Assembly: GCF_023015885.1 (NCBI RefSeq)
Contig: NZ_JALKBE010000002.1
Span: 496,001-560,000, forward strand
DNA from: Aliiroseovarius sp. S1123
GTDB taxonomy: Bacteria; Pseudomonadota; Alphaproteobacteria; Rhodobacterales; Rhodobacteraceae
DNA: 64,000 nucleotides
Direction of reading: 5' to 3'
The position numbers and the translations under genes are program-made. Below, piece after piece: positions 63,675 to 64,000 of the stretch (within the stretch, counting starts at the first letter, position 1; each line of letters begins with the position of its first letter). The notes below the pieces were generated by a model that worked only from the letters and a program-made list of their open reading frames with translations, was not told the DNA's origin and made no database searches.

Positions 63675-64000
63675 ATGGATAACTTGGCATTCTGGGCCAT
63701 CATTGGCGCAGCCACTTTGGCGACCATCCTTGTCCTGGCGCGGCGGATGCTGGCGGTGTCCCCCGAGGAAGCAACCGAAAAGAGCGAGAAGATGACATCG
63801 GACATGAAGGTCTATCGCGACCAACTGTCTGAACTTGATCGCGATGTTTCCCGCGGCACCGTGTCAAAAGAAGATGCAGCTCGCGCGCGTGTTGAAATCT
63901 CGCGCCGCCTGCTGGACGCGGACAAAGCCGCGAAAGCCCGTAAGGCTGCTCAGGACACGCCCCAAGGTCTGACCCGCGTCACCATGGGCCTTATCGCCAT
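63675..64000 (+). CDS. ccmI: Cytochrome c biogenesis protein CcmI, N-terminal part (cut by window end)
   Basis: An open frame starts at the ATG at 63675 behind GGAGGATAC and runs past the window end. It opens MDNLAFWAIIGAATLATILV, a membrane helix, followed by the CcmI pattern VYRDQLSELDRDVSRGT and ARARVEISRRLLDADKAAK; a second hydrophobic segment begins at the edge. CcmI brings apocytochrome c to the heme ligation machinery. It is divergent from soxB over a 222-base gap. Confidence 0.92.
   Translation, partial: MDNLAFWAIIGAATLATILVLARRMLAVSPEEATEKSEKMTSDMKVYRDQLSELDRDVSRGTVSKEDAARARVEISRRLLDADKAAKARKAAQDTPQGLTRVTMGLIA

Overview
The window comes from a Roseobacter-group alphaproteobacterium (Rhodobacterales). 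The evidence is a Rhodobacter-type gene transfer agent (GTA) cluster, a heterotetrameric sarcosine oxidase operon (soxBDAG), a PII-glutamine synthetase pair glnB-glnA, a long acidic L9, many ATGA/TGATG gene overlaps, and generally high-GC coding DNA. All positions are window coordinates. Calls rest on reading the sequence, because no database search was possible.

Layout. 1-14.0 kb (minus strand): a complete-looking GTA structural cluster, gp1 to gp15, running from small terminase to the host-recognition megatron; only the last residues of gp15 lie outside the window. 14.0-20.7 kb (minus): mltG, fabF, a HisA-like paralogue, acpP, fabG, fabD and a membrane protein of unknown function. 21.0-22.3 kb (plus): rpsF-rpsR-rplI with a leader that may be regulatory. 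22.6-26.4 kb: a lytic transglycosylase lipoprotein, trigger factor, tRNA-Leu(UAG) and the NAD(P)HX repair enzyme Nnr. 26.6-28.4 kb: glnB-glnA. 28.5-31.2 kb: a small lipoprotein, a DUF3445 protein and a hydrolase-OsmC fusion. 31.3-38.7 kb (plus): alr, a MlaE/MlaF-type ABC pair, a PqiA-like protein, radA, cvpA, purF and a DUF2199 protein. 38.7-42.3 kb (plus): an SDR, surE, pcm and an NlpD-like protein. 42.4-45.9 kb (minus): der, bamB and a YfgM-like protein. 46.1-51.1 kb (plus): an RND adaptor and pump. 51.2-56.9 kb: an Atm1-type ABC exporter divergent from an ArsR regulator, a LysM protein, a LOG-family protein, rarD and sodB. 57.0-58.0 kb: two tandem secreted paralogues. 58.0-63.5 kb (minus): soxB, a small unknown gene, soxD, soxA, soxG. 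63.7 kb to the end: the start of ccmI.

Most genes are housekeeping: envelope biogenesis, fatty-acid synthesis, nitrogen assimilation, translation and folding. The accessory or unusual signals are the GTA cluster, with structured non-coding spacers and a terminator-like hairpin in its leader; three copies of a composite intergenic repeat that always lies between convergent genes; a lower-GC 91-residue unknown gene embedded in the sarcosine oxidase operon; a pair of secreted paralogues whose first member appears to take its Shine-Dalgarno from the sox terminator hairpin; and a HisA-like enzyme with altered active-site motifs inside the fatty-acid cluster.
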